Below are positions 1 to 7,789 of a stretch of 64,000 nt of DNA, one piece after another (position 1 is the first letter of the stretch; every line of letters begins with the position of its first letter). The notes beneath the pieces were generated by a model that was not told where the DNA came from, ran no database searches, and saw only the letters and a list, made by a program, of their open reading frames with translations. The stretch spans positions 1,302,001 to 1,366,000 of the forward strand of contig NZ_CP023688.1 in the NCBI RefSeq assembly GCF_008704655.1, given 5' to 3'. The stretch comes from Streptomyces rimosus. Lineage in GTDB: Bacteria > Actinomycetota > Actinomycetes > Streptomycetales > Streptomycetaceae. The translations under genes and the position numbers were made by a program.

Positions 1-53
1 CTTTTGGGAGGGATTTGGGAGGGCATGGCGTAACACGGAGGGAGCGCGACCCG

Positions 54-974
54 ATGAGTACTCCTACTTCTTCAGCCCGCTCGGCGGTACGCAGCCGGTC
101 GATCATGAGGAGACTACGGCCGGAGGCGCCGCGCGACGTCGTGCCGCCGGCGCACGAGCGCCCCGTCCTGCACACGGTCCCGCATCCCTCCCCGGACCGC
201 CCCCTTCCGCTGCGGCTCGCCGATCTCGCCGTCGCCGCCTGCACCGCGCAGACGGTGCTCGCTCCCAAGCCGGACCCGCTCGCGCTGCACGCCGCCGAGC
301 TCCTGCACGCCCCCTTCGCCTCCATGGCCGAGGCCGCCATGGGCCGGCCGCTGGACCGGCGGCTGCGGGAACAGCTCGGACGGCTGGGCCGGGCGGGCGA
401 GCAGCGCGCGCTCCAGGCGGGCCCGGGCGCGCCCGGCAAGCGCGGAGCGCTGTGGTCCGTTGGCCTGCTGGTGGCGGGCGCCGCCGCCACGAACTGCCGC
501 TCGGACGTGGAAACCTGCGAGGCGGCGGCCACCCTGGCGCGCCTGCCGGACGGCGGCGCCCCCGCCGCCAGCCGGTCCCCGGGCGGCCGTGCCCGGCAGT
601 ACTACGGCGTTCCCGGCGCCGTCGGCCAGGCCCGCTCCGGCTTCCCGAACGTCCTGGGCGTGGCCCTGCCCGCGCTGCGCCAGTCCCGCGCGGCGGGCGC
701 CTCCGAAGTGACAGCCCGTATGGACGCGCTGCTGGCGCTGCTGTCCACCCTCGACGACACGACCCTGCTGCAACGGGGCGGTTCGCAGGGTCTGCTGTCG
801 GTGCAGATGGACGCGCGCGACGTCCTGTCGTCGGGCGGTTTCGGCACCCCGCGCGGACGCAAGGCTTTCGTCCGGCTGGACTCGCGGATGACCCGCAACG
901 GGCTCACGGCCGGGGGCAGCGCGGCGCTGCTGTCGGCGACCCTGTTCCTGGACTTCCTGTTCGAGGGCCGCTGA
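54..974 (+). CDS. MdcB/CitG-like triphosphoribosyl-dephospho-CoA synthase homologue, motifs eroded
   Basis: 306 residues. The family makes the 2'-(5''-triphosphoribosyl)-3'-dephospho-CoA precursor of the prosthetic group of malonate decarboxylase (MdcB) or citrate lyase (CitG). The fold is recognisable from LADLAVAA (about 55-62), the RGALW-GLLVA helix (130-141), YGV-GA..-GFP in the middle, DTTLLQRGG and the C-terminal GGSAALLSATLFLD. However, APKP (70-73) runs straight into DPLALH, so the GLVD..G.GAH.D stretch that normally follows PKP is missing, and the usual NTHRG before ALW reads APGKRG. Both are conserved sites in the family, so activity is doubtful. The ATG at 54 was chosen because GGAGGGAG lies 9 nt before it. 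No other malonate decarboxylase gene is visible, and the upstream side is outside the window. Confidence 0.65.
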   Translation: MSTPTSSARSAVRSRSIMRRLRPEAPRDVVPPAHERPVLHTVPHPSPDRPLPLRLADLAVAACTAQTVLAPKPDPLALHAAELLHAPFASMAEAAMGRPLDRRLREQLGRLGRAGEQRALQAGPGAPGKRGALWSVGLLVAGAAATNCRSDVETCEAAATLARLPDGGAPAASRSPGGRARQYYGVPGAVGQARSGFPNVLGVALPALRQSRAAGASEVTARMDALLALLSTLDDTTLLQRGGSQGLLSVQMDARDVLSSGGFGTPRGRKAFVRLDSRMTRNGLTAGGSAALLSATLFLDFLFEGR

Positions 975-990
975 GCGCCCGCGTACGGGC

Positions 991-1764
991 TCAGGCCGCG
1001 CTGCCGGGCGTGACGTACTGCCGCAGCAGATCGCGCAGCTCCGCCTCGAAGGCGTCGTAACGGCTGCGCAGCTCGGCGCCCGGCCACCCGGCGGGCAGCA
1101 GGGCGTCCGGCAGCAGCGGGTCGGCCAGGAGGTGGCGCAGTACGGCGGCGGAGACGGTGAAGCGTCCGGCCGGTGACGTGGCGTCGGACAGCGCCGCCAG
1201 CAGGGCGCGCGCCCGCGCCGCCCAGCCGTCCAGGTCCCACAGGCCGCGTACCAGCTCCGCCGGGTCGCCGTCCGGAGCGCCGGTGAGCCAGGTGCACTGC
1301 CGGGCGGCCACGGCCGGTCGGGTGCGCTCCAGGTTGGCCGGGCGCAGCCAGGTCCCTTCGCGCAGTTCGGCGAGCCGCAGTTCGGCCATGGCCTGGCGCA
1401 GCGCGGTCCGCTCCGCCGCGGGGCGTGCTTCGGCCGTGACCACGGCGATCTCCCAGGCACCGTCCCAGCGCCGGGTGCGCGGCGCACGGCTCTCGTCCTG
1501 CCGCGCCTGACGCTCCAGCAGCCGCGCGGTGAGTCCGTACGTCCCCTCCCCCAGTTGAAGGTCGCCCGCGGCCACCATCCGGGACAGCGCGACACGAACG
1601 GTTCCCTCGGCAACGCCGAACAGCTCACCGACCCGCACCAGGGCACGCGCCGGAAGGCGGGGCGGATGGTGGCCGAGGAGAGTGCTGAGCACGATGGAGC
1701 GGGCGGTGAGCGGCCGCAGGCCGAGACGCTCCGCGGCGTCGCGTACGGGGGTGTCGTGGTCCAT
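991..1764 (-). CDS. PaaX-family transcriptional regulator
   Basis: 257 residues. N-terminal winged helix (about 15-75: TARSIVLSTLLG...LFGVAEGTVRVALSRMVAAGDL) followed by the PaaX middle and C-terminal regions (WDGAWEIAVVT at about 97-107, PANLERTRP, then a helical LRDLLRQYV end). PaaX proteins are GntR-like repressors, best known for releasing phenylacetate genes when phenylacetyl-CoA binds. No paa genes are next to it, so its target and ligand here are unknown. The nearest candidates are the acyl-CoA dehydrogenase and enoyl-CoA hydratase genes about 0.8 kb upstream, which is inference only. It is convergent with the MdcB-like gene and lies 49 bp downstream of lspA on the same strand. Confidence 0.8.
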   Translation of the reverse strand: MDHDTPVRDAAERLGLRPLTARSIVLSTLLGHHPPRLPARALVRVGELFGVAEGTVRVALSRMVAAGDLQLGEGTYGLTARLLERQARQDESRAPRTRRWDGAWEIAVVTAEARPAAERTALRQAMAELRLAELREGTWLRPANLERTRPAVAARQCTWLTGAPDGDPAELVRGLWDLDGWAARARALLAALSDATSPAGRFTVSAAVLRHLLADPLLPDALLPAGWPGAELRSRYDAFEAELRDLLRQYVTPGSAA

Positions 1765-1813
1765 CGGGCGAAATCCTAGGAGGTGCCCCGCGAGCCGGTG
1801 CGGGCCGCCTGCC

Positions 1814-2392
1814 TCACCGGGCCGCGTCGCCGCGTACCGCCCCGTCCAGGGCCCCGGCGCGCTCCTCCTTCGCCGTCTTCTCCCGGTTGTCCACTTCCCA
1901 CCCCAGGAAGGAGAACAGCACGATCAGGATGCCGCCGCAGACGATCGCGCAGTCGGCGAGGTTCATGATGCTGAAGCCGCGTATGTGGAGGAAGTCGACC
2001 ACCTCGCCCCGGAAGTCGCCGGGGGTACGGAAGAGACGGTCGGTCAGGTTGCCGAGTCCGCCGCCCAGCAGCAGGCCGAGCGCGATCGCCCAGGGGACGC
2101 TGTAGAGCTTGCGCGCCATACGGACGATCACCACCACGACGGCCGCGGCGATGACCGTGAACAGGAGGGTGGCCGCCTCGCCGATGCCGAACGCCGCGCC
2201 GGGGTTGCGCTCCACCAGCAGCTCCAGCCAGTCGCCGAGCACCTTGACGGGGGCGCCGTTCTCCAGCTCCGCGACCACGGCCACCTTGCTGCCCAGGTCG
2301 AGCAGATAGGCGGCGCCCGCCACCGCCAGGAGCAGCGGCACCCGCCGCCGGCTTCCGGCTTCCGCCTCGCCGTCCCCACCGCGCGCCGCCAT
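1814..2392 (-). CDS. lspA: Lipoprotein signal peptidase (signal peptidase II)
   Basis: 192 residues, normal for an actinobacterial LspA. An integral membrane aspartyl protease that cuts prolipoproteins just before the lipid-modified cysteine. Four hydrophobic segments are visible: [21 protein letters not shown], the [22 protein letters not shown] stretch, [15 protein letters not shown], and [15 protein letters not shown]. The NPGAAFG motif and the two catalytic aspartates are present: GNLTDRL in the third segment, and NLADCAI in the fourth. The ATG at 2392 begins [10 protein letters not shown] long track of alternative upstream starts gives no homologous residues. The tail after the fourth helix is charged ([11 protein letters not shown]). 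It is divergent from the acyl-CoA dehydrogenase gene. Confidence 0.9.
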   Translation of the reverse strand: MAARGGDGEAEAGSRRRVPLLLAVAGAAYLLDLGSKVAVVAELENGAPVKVLGDWLELLVERNPGAAFGIGEAATLLFTVIAAAVVVVIVRMARKLYSVPWAIALGLLLGGGLGNLTDRLFRTPGDFRGEVVDFLHIRGFSIMNLADCAIVCGGILIVLFSFLGWEVDNREKTAKEERAGALDGAVRGDAAR

Positions 2393-2492
2393 GGCCCGGT
2401 CCCGTCCCCGCACGTTCCGTCCCCCTCGAAGTCCGGCGGCCGGTCGGGCCGCCACGGACCCCGACTCTATGACAGCCCGTTCTATTACAGTC

Positions 2493-2521
2493 TTCCCACG
2501 CCTGTTCCGCTTCTGTAACGT
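2493..2521 (+). promoter_or_regulatory. Candidate promoter for the acyl-CoA dehydrogenase operon (leaderless)
   Basis: TTCCCA (2493-2498), a 17-nt spacer and TAACGT (2516-2521) fit a HrdB-type promoter. Transcription would begin about 2528, at the ATG at 2529. The ATG has no Shine-Dalgarno sequence, which fits a leaderless mRNA. Confidence 0.5.
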
Positions 2522-2528
2522 CCCCGGT

Positions 2529-4175
2529 ATGACCCTCACCCATGAAGTCGTGAACCAGGCCCCGCCCCTGACCGGATTCAGCGCGGCGGACGACCCGGCC
2601 CTCCTGGCGGCGCTGCGCCGCGCGGGCGCCGGGTGGGGCGAGCCGGAGGTACGGGAGCTGGGTGCGCTCGCCGGGACGGAAGAGGTGCAGGAGCAGTCGC
2701 GGATGGTGGAGGAGCAGCCGCCACGGCTGCGCACCCACGACCGCTTCGGCCACCGGATCGACGAGGTGGAGTTCCACCCCGCCTGGCACCAGCTGATGGC
2801 CGTGGCGGTGGAGCGCGGGCTGCACGCCGCGCCATGGGCGGACGACCGCCCCGGCGCCCATCTCGTGCGCGCGGCCAAGTTCTACGTCTGGTCCCAGGCC
2901 GAGCCGGGGCACGGCTGCCCCATCTCCATGACGTACGCCGCCGTACCGGCCCTGCGCGCCGAGCCGGACCTCGCGGCGCAGTACGAACCGCTGCTGGCGT
3001 CCCGTACGTACGACTACGGGCTGCGGCCCCCGCTGGCCAAGTCGGGCCTGATCGCGGGCATGTCGATGACGGAGAAGCAGGGCGGCTCGGACGTCCGGGC
3101 CAACACGACGCGGGCGGTGCCGGCGGGCGACGGCACGTACCGCATCACCGGCCACAAGTGGTTCACGTCCGCGCCGATGAGCGATGTGTTCCTGGTGCTC
3201 GCGCAGACGGCGGAGGGGCTGAGCTGCTTCCTGCTGCCGCGCGTCCTGCCCGACGGCACCCGCAACGGTATGCGGCTGATGCGGCTGAAGGACAAGCTCG
3301 GCAACCGTTCCAACGCCTCTTCCGAGATCGAGTACGAGGACGCGGTGGCCTGGCCGGTCGGTGAGCCGGGGCGCGGGGTGCGCACCATCGTCGAGATGGT
3401 GAACATGACGCGGCTGGACTGTGTGATCGGCTCGGCGGCCGGAATGCGCGCCGGACTGCGGCAGGCGCTACACCACACCGCGTACCGGCACGCGTTCGGC
3501 CGCGCGCTGGCGGAACAGCCGCTGATGCGGGCGGTGCTGGCGGACCTGGCGATCGAGTCGGAGGCGGCGACGACGCTGGCGATGCGGCTGGCGACCGCCG
3601 TGGACGGGGCGCAGGCCGGGGACGCGGGCGAGGCCGCGCTGCGCCGGCTCGCGCTGGCCGTCGGCAAGTACTGGGTGTGCAAGCGGGGCAGCGCGCACGC
3701 GGCGGAGGCACTGGAGTGCCTGGGCGGCAACGGCTACGTGGAGGAGTCGGGCATGCCGCGCATCTACCGCGAGGCCCCCCTGCTGTCGATCTGGGAGGGC
3801 TCGGGCAACGTCGCCGCACTGGACGTGCTGCGCGCGCTCGCCAAGGAACCGGCCTCGCTGGAAGCGTACTTCGCGGAGGTGGACGCGGCGGCGGGCGCCG
3901 ACCGGCGGCTGGACGCGGCCGTCGCGGGGGTACGCAAGACGCTCGGCACGCTCGGCGACCCGGACCAGGCGCAGCGTGCGGCCCGCTCGCTGGCGGAGCG
4001 GATGGCGCTCGCGCTCCAGGGCGCCCTGCTCGTACAGCACAGTCACCCGGCGGTCGCGGACGCGTTCTGTGCCTCCCGCCTCGACCGGGAGTGGGGGCAC
4101 GCCTTCGGGACCCTGCCCGCCACGGCCGACCTGACGGCCATCCTGGAGCGGACGTCTGCGGAGGAGGCCGGATGA
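2529..4175 (+). CDS. AidB-type acyl-CoA dehydrogenase
   Basis: 548 residues, the long AidB-like class rather than the 380-residue classical class. A flavoprotein that would oxidise an acyl-CoA to the 2-enoyl-CoA, passing electrons to ETF. E. coli AidB itself protects DNA during alkylation stress, so a non-catabolic role is possible. Visible landmarks are [14 protein letters not shown] (the flavin-binding MTEKxGGSD signature), [29 protein letters not shown], and [10 protein letters not shown], which carries the glutamate used as base in this family. It overlaps the following enoyl-CoA hydratase gene by 4 bp (ATGA), so the two are translationally coupled. That pairing favours beta-oxidation of an unidentified acyl chain. 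Confidence 0.85.
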   Translation: MTLTHEVVNQAPPLTGFSAADDPALLAALRRAGAGWGEPEVRELGALAGTEEVQEQSRMVEEQPPRLRTHDRFGHRIDEVEFHPAWHQLMAVAVERGLHAAPWADDRPGAHLVRAAKFYVWSQAEPGHGCPISMTYAAVPALRAEPDLAAQYEPLLASRTYDYGLRPPLAKSGLIAGMSMTEKQGGSDVRANTTRAVPAGDGTYRITGHKWFTSAPMSDVFLVLAQTAEGLSCFLLPRVLPDGTRNGMRLMRLKDKLGNRSNASSEIEYEDAVAWPVGEPGRGVRTIVEMVNMTRLDCVIGSAAGMRAGLRQALHHTAYRHAFGRALAEQPLMRAVLADLAIESEAATTLAMRLATAVDGAQAGDAGEAALRRLALAVGKYWVCKRGSAHAAEALECLGGNGYVEESGMPRIYREAPLLSIWEGSGNVAALDVLRALAKEPASLEAYFAEVDAAAGADRRLDAAVAGVRKTLGTLGDPDQAQRAARSLAERMALALQGALLVQHSHPAVADAFCASRLDREWGHAFGTLPATADLTAILERTSAEEAG

Positions 4176-4957
4176 GCGGCGACGGCCCGGCGGCGCGGCC
4201 CGTACGCGTCGAGCGCTCCGGCCCCGTGACGACCGTCATCCTGTCCCGGCCGCAGGCGCGCAACGCGGTGGACGGCGCGACGGCCGCCGCGCTGGCCGAC
4301 GCCTTCCGCGCCTTCGCGGCGGACGACACGGCGCACGCCGCCGTCCTGTGGGGCGAGGGCGGCACGTTCTGCGCGGGCGCCGACCTCAAGGCGATCGGCG
4401 CCGAGCGCGGCAACCGGGTCGCGGCGGACGGCGACGGGCCGATGGGCCCCACCCGGATGCGCCTGGACAAACCGGTGATCGCGGCGGTCGCGGGGCACGC
4501 GGTGGCGGGCGGCCTGGAGCTGGCCCTGTGGTGCGATCTGCGGGTGGCGGAGGAGGACGCGGTCTTCGGGGTGTTCTGCCGCCGCTGGGGCGTGCCGCTG
4601 ATCGACGGCGGTACGGTACGCCTGCCCCGTGTCGTCGGCACCGGCCGCGCCCTGGACATGGTGCTGACCGGGCGGCCGGTGGGCGCGGCCGAGGCGCTGG
4701 CGATGGGCCTGGCCAACCGGGTGGTACCGCCGGGACGGGCCCGTGCCGAGGCCGAGGAGCTGGCAGCCGCCATCGCCCGCTTCCCCCAGGCGTGCCTGCG
4801 CAGCGACCGCGCCTCCGTCCTGGCGCAGGAGGGCCTGTCCGAGGAGGCCGCCATGGCGCAGGAACTCCGTTACGGGCAGGGCGTCCTGGCGGAGGCGATG
4901 ACGGGCGCGGCGCGCTTCGCTTCGGGGGCGGGGCGGCACGGGGCGATGGAGACGTAA
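4172..4957 (+). CDS. Enoyl-CoA hydratase/isomerase family protein (crotonase)
   Basis: 261 residues, normal crotonase length. Members hydrate trans-2-enoyl-CoA or do related CoA-thioester chemistry. Oxyanion-hole and CoA-binding features are visible: RPQARNAV near the N-terminus, GGTFCAGADLKAIG (about 51-64), and the second loop AGHAVAGGLELALWCDLRVA (about 109-128). The residue after GVP in the WGVPLIDGGTVRLPRVVG segment is hydrophobic, whereas canonical hydratases carry a glutamate near PE..G, so hydration is not certain. It shares ATGA with the dehydrogenase stop upstream and ends in a hairpin. Confidence 0.85.
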   Translation: MSGDGPAARPVRVERSGPVTTVILSRPQARNAVDGATAAALADAFRAFAADDTAHAAVLWGEGGTFCAGADLKAIGAERGNRVAADGDGPMGPTRMRLDKPVIAAVAGHAVAGGLELALWCDLRVAEEDAVFGVFCRRWGVPLIDGGTVRLPRVVGTGRALDMVLTGRPVGAAEALAMGLANRVVPPGRARAEAEELAAAIARFPQACLRSDRASVLAQEGLSEEAAMAQELRYGQGVLAEAMTGAARFASGAGRHGAMET

Positions 4958-4973
4958 GGGGCACCGTCCCCTT
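4956..4973 (+). terminator. Short hairpin between convergent genes
   Basis: AAGGGG (4956-4961), loop CACCGT, CCCCTT (4968-4973). The perfect 6-bp stem overlaps the TAA stop of the hydratase gene. It lies between that gene and the convergent GlxA-type regulator. Confidence 0.4.
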
Positions 4974-4982
4974 GCCTGCGCC

Positions 4983-5999
4983 TCACCCCGCGAGCGGTAT
5001 GTCCGGTGCCGTACGGGGAAACGCCCGCCGGTAGTCGGACGGCGAGACCCCGACGCGCTTGAGGAAGTGGTGGCGCAGGTTGTTCGCCGTGCCCAGGCCG
5101 CTGAGTTCACCGATCTTCTCGACCGGCAGGTCCGTCGACTCCAGCAGGCTCTGGGCGCGCGCCAGGCGCTGGTCGAGAAGCCATTGCAGCGGGGTCGTGC
5201 CGGTGGCGGCCTGGAGCCGCCGGTAGAACGTCCTGGGGCTGAGCGCGGCCCGCTCCGCCAGGTCCTCGACGGTCAGCGGCCGGTCCAGGTGCGCGCGGGC
5301 CCAGGCCAGGACCGGGGCCAGCCCCTGGTCGTCGGCGGCGGGCACGGACAGGTCGATGAACTGGGCCTGGCCGCCGGGCCGGTGGGCGGGTACGACCATA
5401 CGGCGGGCGAGCTGGTTGGCGACGTACGCGCCCAGGTCGCGCCGCACCAGGTGGAGGCAGAGGTCGAGCCCCGCGGTGAGCCCGGCGCTGGTGAGCACGT
5501 CGCCGTCGTCCACGTACAGCACCGAGTCGTCGACCCGTACCTTCGGGTAGCGCTCGGCGAGCTGGGCGGTGTGCATCCAGTGGGCGGTGGCGCGGCGCCC
5601 GTCGAGGAGCCCGGCCTCGGCGAGCGCGAAGGCGCCGGTGCACAGGGACACCATGCGGGCACCGGCGTCGTGGGCGCGGCGCAGCGCCTCGGTCAGCCCC
5701 GGCGGCAGCGGAGCGCCCTCCTCCACACAGGGATCGGGCACCGACGGGACGATGACCGTGTCCGCGCCGGCCAGGTCGTCGAGTCCGTACGGGGTACGCA
5801 GCGCCAGCCCGGCCGCGCCCGCGGGCCCGTCCGCGCCGCCCCGCTCCCCGGTGCCGCACAGCCGCAGGTCGTACCAGGGGTCGGCCAGGTCGGGCTGCGG
5901 CTTGCCGAAGACGGTGCAGGGGATGCTCAGTTCGTACAGGTCCCACGACGGGACCCCGATCTCCTCGGTCACGACGACCGCGACGGAACCAGCGCTCAT
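4983..5999 (-). CDS. GlxA-type transcriptional regulator (DJ-1/PfpI domain plus AraC helix-turn-helix)
   Basis: 338 residues. N-terminal DJ-1/PfpI-like amidotransferase-fold domain (about 5-190) with SLCTGAFALAEAGLLDGR, whose cysteine marks the nucleophile-elbow position, then an AraC/XylS DNA-binding domain (about 235-330) with LSPRTFYRRLQAATG and a second helix-turn-helix IGELSGLGTANNLRHHF. Such regulators usually activate neighbouring catabolic genes after binding a nitrogenous or small ligand; arginine and quaternary-amine responses are known in the family. The ATG at 5999 (MSAGSVAVV) fits the domain start; an in-frame upstream start at 6062 would only add 21 low-similarity residues. It is divergent from the imine-reductase-like gene, a plausible target. 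Confidence 0.85.
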   Translation of the reverse strand: MSAGSVAVVVTEEIGVPSWDLYELSIPCTVFGKPQPDLADPWYDLRLCGTGERGGADGPAGAAGLALRTPYGLDDLAGADTVIVPSVPDPCVEEGAPLPPGLTEALRRAHDAGARMVSLCTGAFALAEAGLLDGRRATAHWMHTAQLAERYPKVRVDDSVLYVDDGDVLTSAGLTAGLDLCLHLVRRDLGAYVANQLARRMVVPAHRPGGQAQFIDLSVPAADDQGLAPVLAWARAHLDRPLTVEDLAERAALSPRTFYRRLQAATGTTPLQWLLDQRLARAQSLLESTDLPVEKIGELSGLGTANNLRHHFLKRVGVSPSDYRRAFPRTAPDIPLAG

Positions 6000-6108
6000 C
6001 CCCGAAGGATAGGCAGCCCGCGGGGATGGCAGGAATTTGGTGCCGGCCGTCACCACTGTCACTGGTCGCGGGCGCCCCGCGCTGCGAGCGTGGTCCGTAC
6101 GTGATCAA

Positions 6109-6132
6109 CCGCCGGTCCACGAACACCGGCGG
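6109..6132. promoter_or_regulatory. 8-bp inverted repeat upstream of the imine-reductase-like gene
   Basis: CCGCCGGT (6109-6116), 8-nt spacer, ACCGGCGG (6125-6132), a perfect arm match. It lies between the two divergent start codons and 7 nt upstream of the AGGAG ribosome site at 6140-6144. It could be an operator or an mRNA hairpin in the leader. Confidence 0.4.
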
Positions 6133-6150
6133 ACGTACGAGGAGAAGCAC

Positions 6151-7035
6151 ATGCGAAGCGAACCCGCGGCCGTGACGGTGCTGGGGCTGGGCTCGATGGG
6201 GACGGCGCTGGCCGGCGCGCTGCTGAAGGGCGGCCATGCGACGACGGTGTGGAACCGTTCGCCGCACAAGGCCAAGCCGCTGGCGGAGCGCGGGGCCACG
6301 GTGGCAGCGACGCCCGAGGAGGCGGTCGCGGCGAGCCCCCTCCTCATCGCCTGCGTACTGGACTACGCGGCCCTGCACACCGTCCTCGACCCGGTGGCGG
6401 ACTCGCTCGCGGGCAAGACGCTGGTCAACCTCACCTCCGGCTCCCCGGAGCAGGCCGCGGAGGCCGCCGCGTGGGCGCGGGCGCACGGTGCGCACTACCT
6501 CGACGGGGCGATCATGACCACTCCCCCGGGCGTCGGCAGCCCGGAGATGATGTTCCTCTACAGCGGTGAGCGCACGGTCTTCGACACCCACCGCCCGGTC
6601 CTCGCCTCCCTGGGCGACCCGCTGCACCTGGGTACCGACCCGGGACTGGCGTCCCTGTACGACGCGGCTCTGCTCGGCCTGATGTGGGCCGCCATGACCG
6701 GGTGGCTGCACGGTACCGCGCTGGTCGGCGCGGAGGGCACCCCGGCCACCGCCTTCACCCCGGTCGCGATCCGCTGGCTGAGCGCGGTGACCGGCTTCCT
6801 CACCACGTACGCGCCCCAGGTGGACGCCGGGCACTACCCGGGCGACGACGCCACCGTGGACGTGCAGATCGCCGCGATCGACCATCTGATCCACGCCGCG
6901 GCGGCGCGCGGCGTCGACAACGCGCTGCCCGAACTGCTCAAGGCCACCATGGAGCGGACCCGCGCCGCGGGCCACGGCTCCAGCAGCTACGCGAGCGTCA
7001 TCGAAACCCTCAGGAAGGCTGCGGGCAACCGATGA
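6151..7035 (+). CDS. NAD(P)-dependent oxidoreductase of the imine reductase / beta-hydroxyacid dehydrogenase superfamily
   Basis: 294 residues. Rossmann fold with VLGLGSMGTALAGALLKGGH (about 9-28) followed by TTVWNRSPHKA, a signature very close to imine reductases, which reduce cyclic imines with NADPH. The middle carries LDGAIMTTPP and the inter-domain helix has SLYDAALLGLMW, where imine reductases place the catalytic aspartate or tyrosine. The lysine typical of beta-hydroxyacid dehydrogenases is not apparent there. The C-terminal half is the all-helical dimerisation domain. AGGAG at 6140-6144 supports the ATG. The following gene overlaps by 4 bp. The natural substrate cannot be read from sequence. 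Confidence 0.8.
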   Translation: MRSEPAAVTVLGLGSMGTALAGALLKGGHATTVWNRSPHKAKPLAERGATVAATPEEAVAASPLLIACVLDYAALHTVLDPVADSLAGKTLVNLTSGSPEQAAEAAAWARAHGAHYLDGAIMTTPPGVGSPEMMFLYSGERTVFDTHRPVLASLGDPLHLGTDPGLASLYDAALLGLMWAAMTGWLHGTALVGAEGTPATAFTPVAIRWLSAVTGFLTTYAPQVDAGHYPGDDATVDVQIAAIDHLIHAAAARGVDNALPELLKATMERTRAAGHGSSSYASVIETLRKAAGNR

Positions 7036-7667
7036 CGACCTGGACAGATACGGCGCCGGTCACCACCACACCGCCCGCCGCCTGGCCCGGCCTGCTGGCC
7101 ACCGCCACCGACACCTGCCTGGACGCCCTCCTCGAACAGGCAGGCCAGGACTGGTCGCGTCCCGCCCACGACCTGGACTGGACCTGCCGGGACACCCTCG
7201 ACCACCTCGCCCTCGGCCTGACCGGGTACGCGGGCCTGCTGATCGCCCGCCCCACCGACCGCTACATCACCCTCTTCGCCTCCCTCGACCCGCAAGCGCC
7301 CCTCCCCGCCTGCCTGGAGGGGCTGCGCATCGCGGCCTCCCTCCTGGGGTCCACGGTCCGTGACACGCCGTCCGATGTGCGGGCCTGGCACCTGTGGGGA
7401 CACTCCGACGCCGCCGGTTTCGCGGCCATGGGCATCACGGAACTGCTCCTCCACACCTACGACATCACCCGCGCGCTGGACCCGGACTCGCCCTGGGCAC
7501 CGGACGACGCCCTGTGCGCCGCCGTACTGACCCGGCTCTTCCCTGACGCGCCGGAAGCGCCATCTGGGCACGGCCCGTTCGACGTACTGCTCTGGTGCAC
7601 GGGCCGGGCCGCACTCCCCGGCCTGCCACGGCGTACGGCATGGCAGTGGGACGGCAGGGTGCGCTGA
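7032..7667 (+). CDS. DinB / maleylpyruvate isomerase N-terminal-domain protein
   Basis: 211 residues. The fold is that of mycothiol-dependent maleylpyruvate isomerase N-terminal domains and DinB-like metalloenzymes: a four-helix bundle with the metal triad His58 (TLDHLA), Glu137 and His141 (ITELLLHTYD). Actinobacterial members often work as thiol-S-transferases or isomerases with mycothiol. A cysteine-containing loop (DLDWTCRDT) precedes the first ligand. It shares ATGA with the imine-reductase-like gene, so the two are translated together and probably act on the same metabolite. It ends in a strong hairpin whose loop contains the stop codon. Confidence 0.75.
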   Translation: MTTWTDTAPVTTTPPAAWPGLLATATDTCLDALLEQAGQDWSRPAHDLDWTCRDTLDHLALGLTGYAGLLIARPTDRYITLFASLDPQAPLPACLEGLRIAASLLGSTVRDTPSDVRAWHLWGHSDAAGFAAMGITELLLHTYDITRALDPDSPWAPDDALCAAVLTRLFPDAPEAPSGHGPFDVLLWCTGRAALPGLPRRTAWQWDGRVR

Positions 7668-7680
7668 GCACCCTGCCGTC
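7650..7680 (+). terminator. 13-bp perfect hairpin containing a stop codon in its loop
   Basis: GACGGCAGGGTGC (7650-7662), loop GCTGA with the TGA stop of the upstream gene, GCACCCTGCCGTC (7668-7680). A strong U-poor hairpin, typical of actinobacterial terminators, placed 10 bp before the operator-like dyad. Confidence 0.65.
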
Positions 7681-7690
7681 ACCCCCTCTG

Positions 7691-7746
7691 TTGAACGCGT
7701 TCAACCCGTCACGTACTGTCTTACGTGCCGGGTTGAACGCGTTCAA
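7691..7746. promoter_or_regulatory. Double 14-bp operator and embedded promoter in a 56-bp near-perfect dyad
   Basis: The perfect palindrome TTGAACGCGTTCAA occurs at 7691-7704 and again at 7733-7746, centre to centre 42 bp, which is four helical turns. Between them CACGTA (7710-7715) and TACGTG (7722-7727) are inverted too, so the whole 56 bp is a dyad with one arm mismatch around the 6-nt centre CTGTCT. TTGAAC (7691-7696), 17 nt and TACTGT (7714-7719) form a promoter reading into the YndJ-like gene. One operator covers the -35 box and the other lies just past the start point. The core matches the TnnAACnnGTTnnA form bound by some TetR-family repressors; the actual regulator is unknown. Confidence 0.75.
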
Positions 7747-7789
7747 GAACCCGGTCCGAGCCGCGCACCGCAACGCATCTGGGGGCATC

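Noticed and set aside
114..1646. Long minus-strand frame opposite the MdcB-like and PaaX genes
   Set aside because: High-GC shadow frame with Arg/Gly/Pro-rich translation, no family match and no ribosome site.
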